A DNA stretch of 64,000 bases from Lates calcarifer (taxonomy: Eukaryota > Chordata > Actinopteri > Centropomidae), in the NCBI RefSeq assembly GCF_001640805.2, contig NC_066853.1:22281742-22345741 (forward strand). The letters run 5' to 3'. Position 1 is the first letter of the stretch. Each line of letters begins with the position of its first letter. The notes beneath the pieces are model-generated. The model saw only the letters and a program-made list of their open reading frames with translations. It was not told the origin of the DNA and did no database searches. Positions 63,045 to 64,000 of this stretch are shown one piece after another. Both the position numbers and the translations under genes were made by a program.

Positions 63045-64000
63045 GTAAGAAAATGTTTATTTCTTTCTCACTGAATGATGATTCCTCGTTGTGCATTGTC
63101 AGAGGGCTACTTGAACGACCTTTACGTGGCATGTTGTCAATATCTTTAAGTGTTAAATGGACTGAATATGATATTGTCTGATTTAATTGGAAATTGAGGC
63201 ATTGTAAGACACTAGCAGTGTCTCAGTATAATATAATTGGCTATTTTACTCAGCTGAACGATATTACGCAGATTAAAAACACACTGAATTTATTGTCTTC
63301 TCTCTGTATTTCGTTTCCTTTCAAGACATTGCTTGTACATTTGACCATTTCACGTAAATGTTGTCAGCACGAGGTGTTTTTAATCGCTTTAGAGCCACAA
63401 TTTGAGATTTTTATTCTGCTGTTTATGTTTTACCTCTTGATTTAAGTTGACGGCAGCTAACGTGTTTTTACTCAAACTACTGTAAAGTAAGTTAGATATT
63501 ATTATTGCACTTTCAATTTTCTGTGTTTCATGTATTTGTTTATTAGGTCTGGTCATAGAGAGCGACTTAATCTTCCTATGTCTCTGTCGTAGACTGCAGT
63601 AGTGTCTCAAGAACTAAAATGTTGTCCCATACTGTGCTGTTAATTGTTCTGTCAGTGCTGAGCTCAAACAGCATTTCTCTTGCAGATGGCTGATTTAATG
63701 ACATTGTTGTGACTGATTGTGTTTCCTGCGGCTATCTGGTTAAACCATTGACTGAACACTGAATTATTTGTTTGTCGGGCTGCTTCATTGTTAAACCACA
63801 GTCTAATACAAGTCAGGACACTGTCAGAGTCTCAGTCTAGGTTCAAGATCAGCAATTATTCAGTAAATATGAATAGGACATCAGACGCACATTTATACAT
63901 TCATCACCTGGGCAAGGTAAGGATGGATGTGAATGAGGTGTAACAAGTTGCAATTTTGCTTTAATCATCATCGTGGGGAGCAGAGATCAAGTGAAAATTT
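63045..64000. other. Right edge, probable first intron of the downstream gene
   Basis: AT-rich sequence with no recognisable exon or repeat. If the donor at 63044 is real, this is intron. Confidence 0.35.

Noticed and set aside
1..64000. CRISPR arrays, tRNA or rRNA genes, prokaryotic operons
   Set aside because: None are visible. The direct repeats seen are eukaryotic microsatellites or dispersed repeats, and the tRNA-like words belong to SINE heads without an intact cloverleaf.

Overview
The window is vertebrate nuclear DNA, almost certainly from a ray-finned fish. It has intron-containing genes with GT/AG splice sites, short introns, many CA/TA microsatellites, tRNA-derived SINEs, Tc1-like transposon relics and LINE fragments of teleost type. 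No bacterial, viral or organellar features were seen. Exon models were built by hand: each splice site was read from the sequence and each junction was checked for reading-frame continuity.

Layout. (1) 1-2 kb: gene-poor, with one dispersed repeat. (2) 2.6-6.0 kb, plus strand: a single-pass immunoglobulin-domain membrane protein of 539 aa with a long acidic tail; family not recognised. (3) 14.3-6.65 kb, minus strand: dcun1d5, a DCN1-like neddylation co-E3 (231 aa from its first ATG). It is tail-to-tail with gene 2. (4) 14.3-20.2 kb: mostly non-coding with SINE relics. An isolated exon-like segment lies at about 20.3 kb on the minus strand. (5) 36.0-20.9 kb, minus strand: cul5, complete in 19 coding exons (780 aa). 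(6) 38.0-42.9 kb, plus strand: slc35f2, 8 coding exons (432 aa), head-to-head with cul5. (7) 49.6-44.2 kb, minus strand: rhbdd1, a rhomboid protease in 7 coding exons (343 aa), tail-to-tail with slc35f2. (8) 51-62.7 kb: a gene desert with two different Tc1-family relics, LINE pieces and other repeats. (9) 62.76-63.04 kb: a CpG-rich block ending in a good splice donor, probably the non-coding first exon of a plus-strand gene that continues outside the window.

Biology. Three of the five genes work in ubiquitin-like pathways. Cul5 is a cullin scaffold activated by NEDD8 on Lys724. Dcun1d5 promotes cullin neddylation and is the next recognised gene downstream in the same orientation. Rhbdd1 is an ER rhomboid with ubiquitin-binding and p97-binding motifs, linked to ER-associated degradation. 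The divergent slc35f2/cul5 pair matches human 11q22.3, but RAB39A, which lies between them in human, is absent here.

I found no wholly new molecular system. The best leads are an in-frame ATG-less leader of dcun1d5 that resembles the DCUN1D4 N-terminus, a strong interferon-response-like element at the rhbdd1 5' end, the unrecognised Ig-domain protein, and the orphan exon downstream of cul5.
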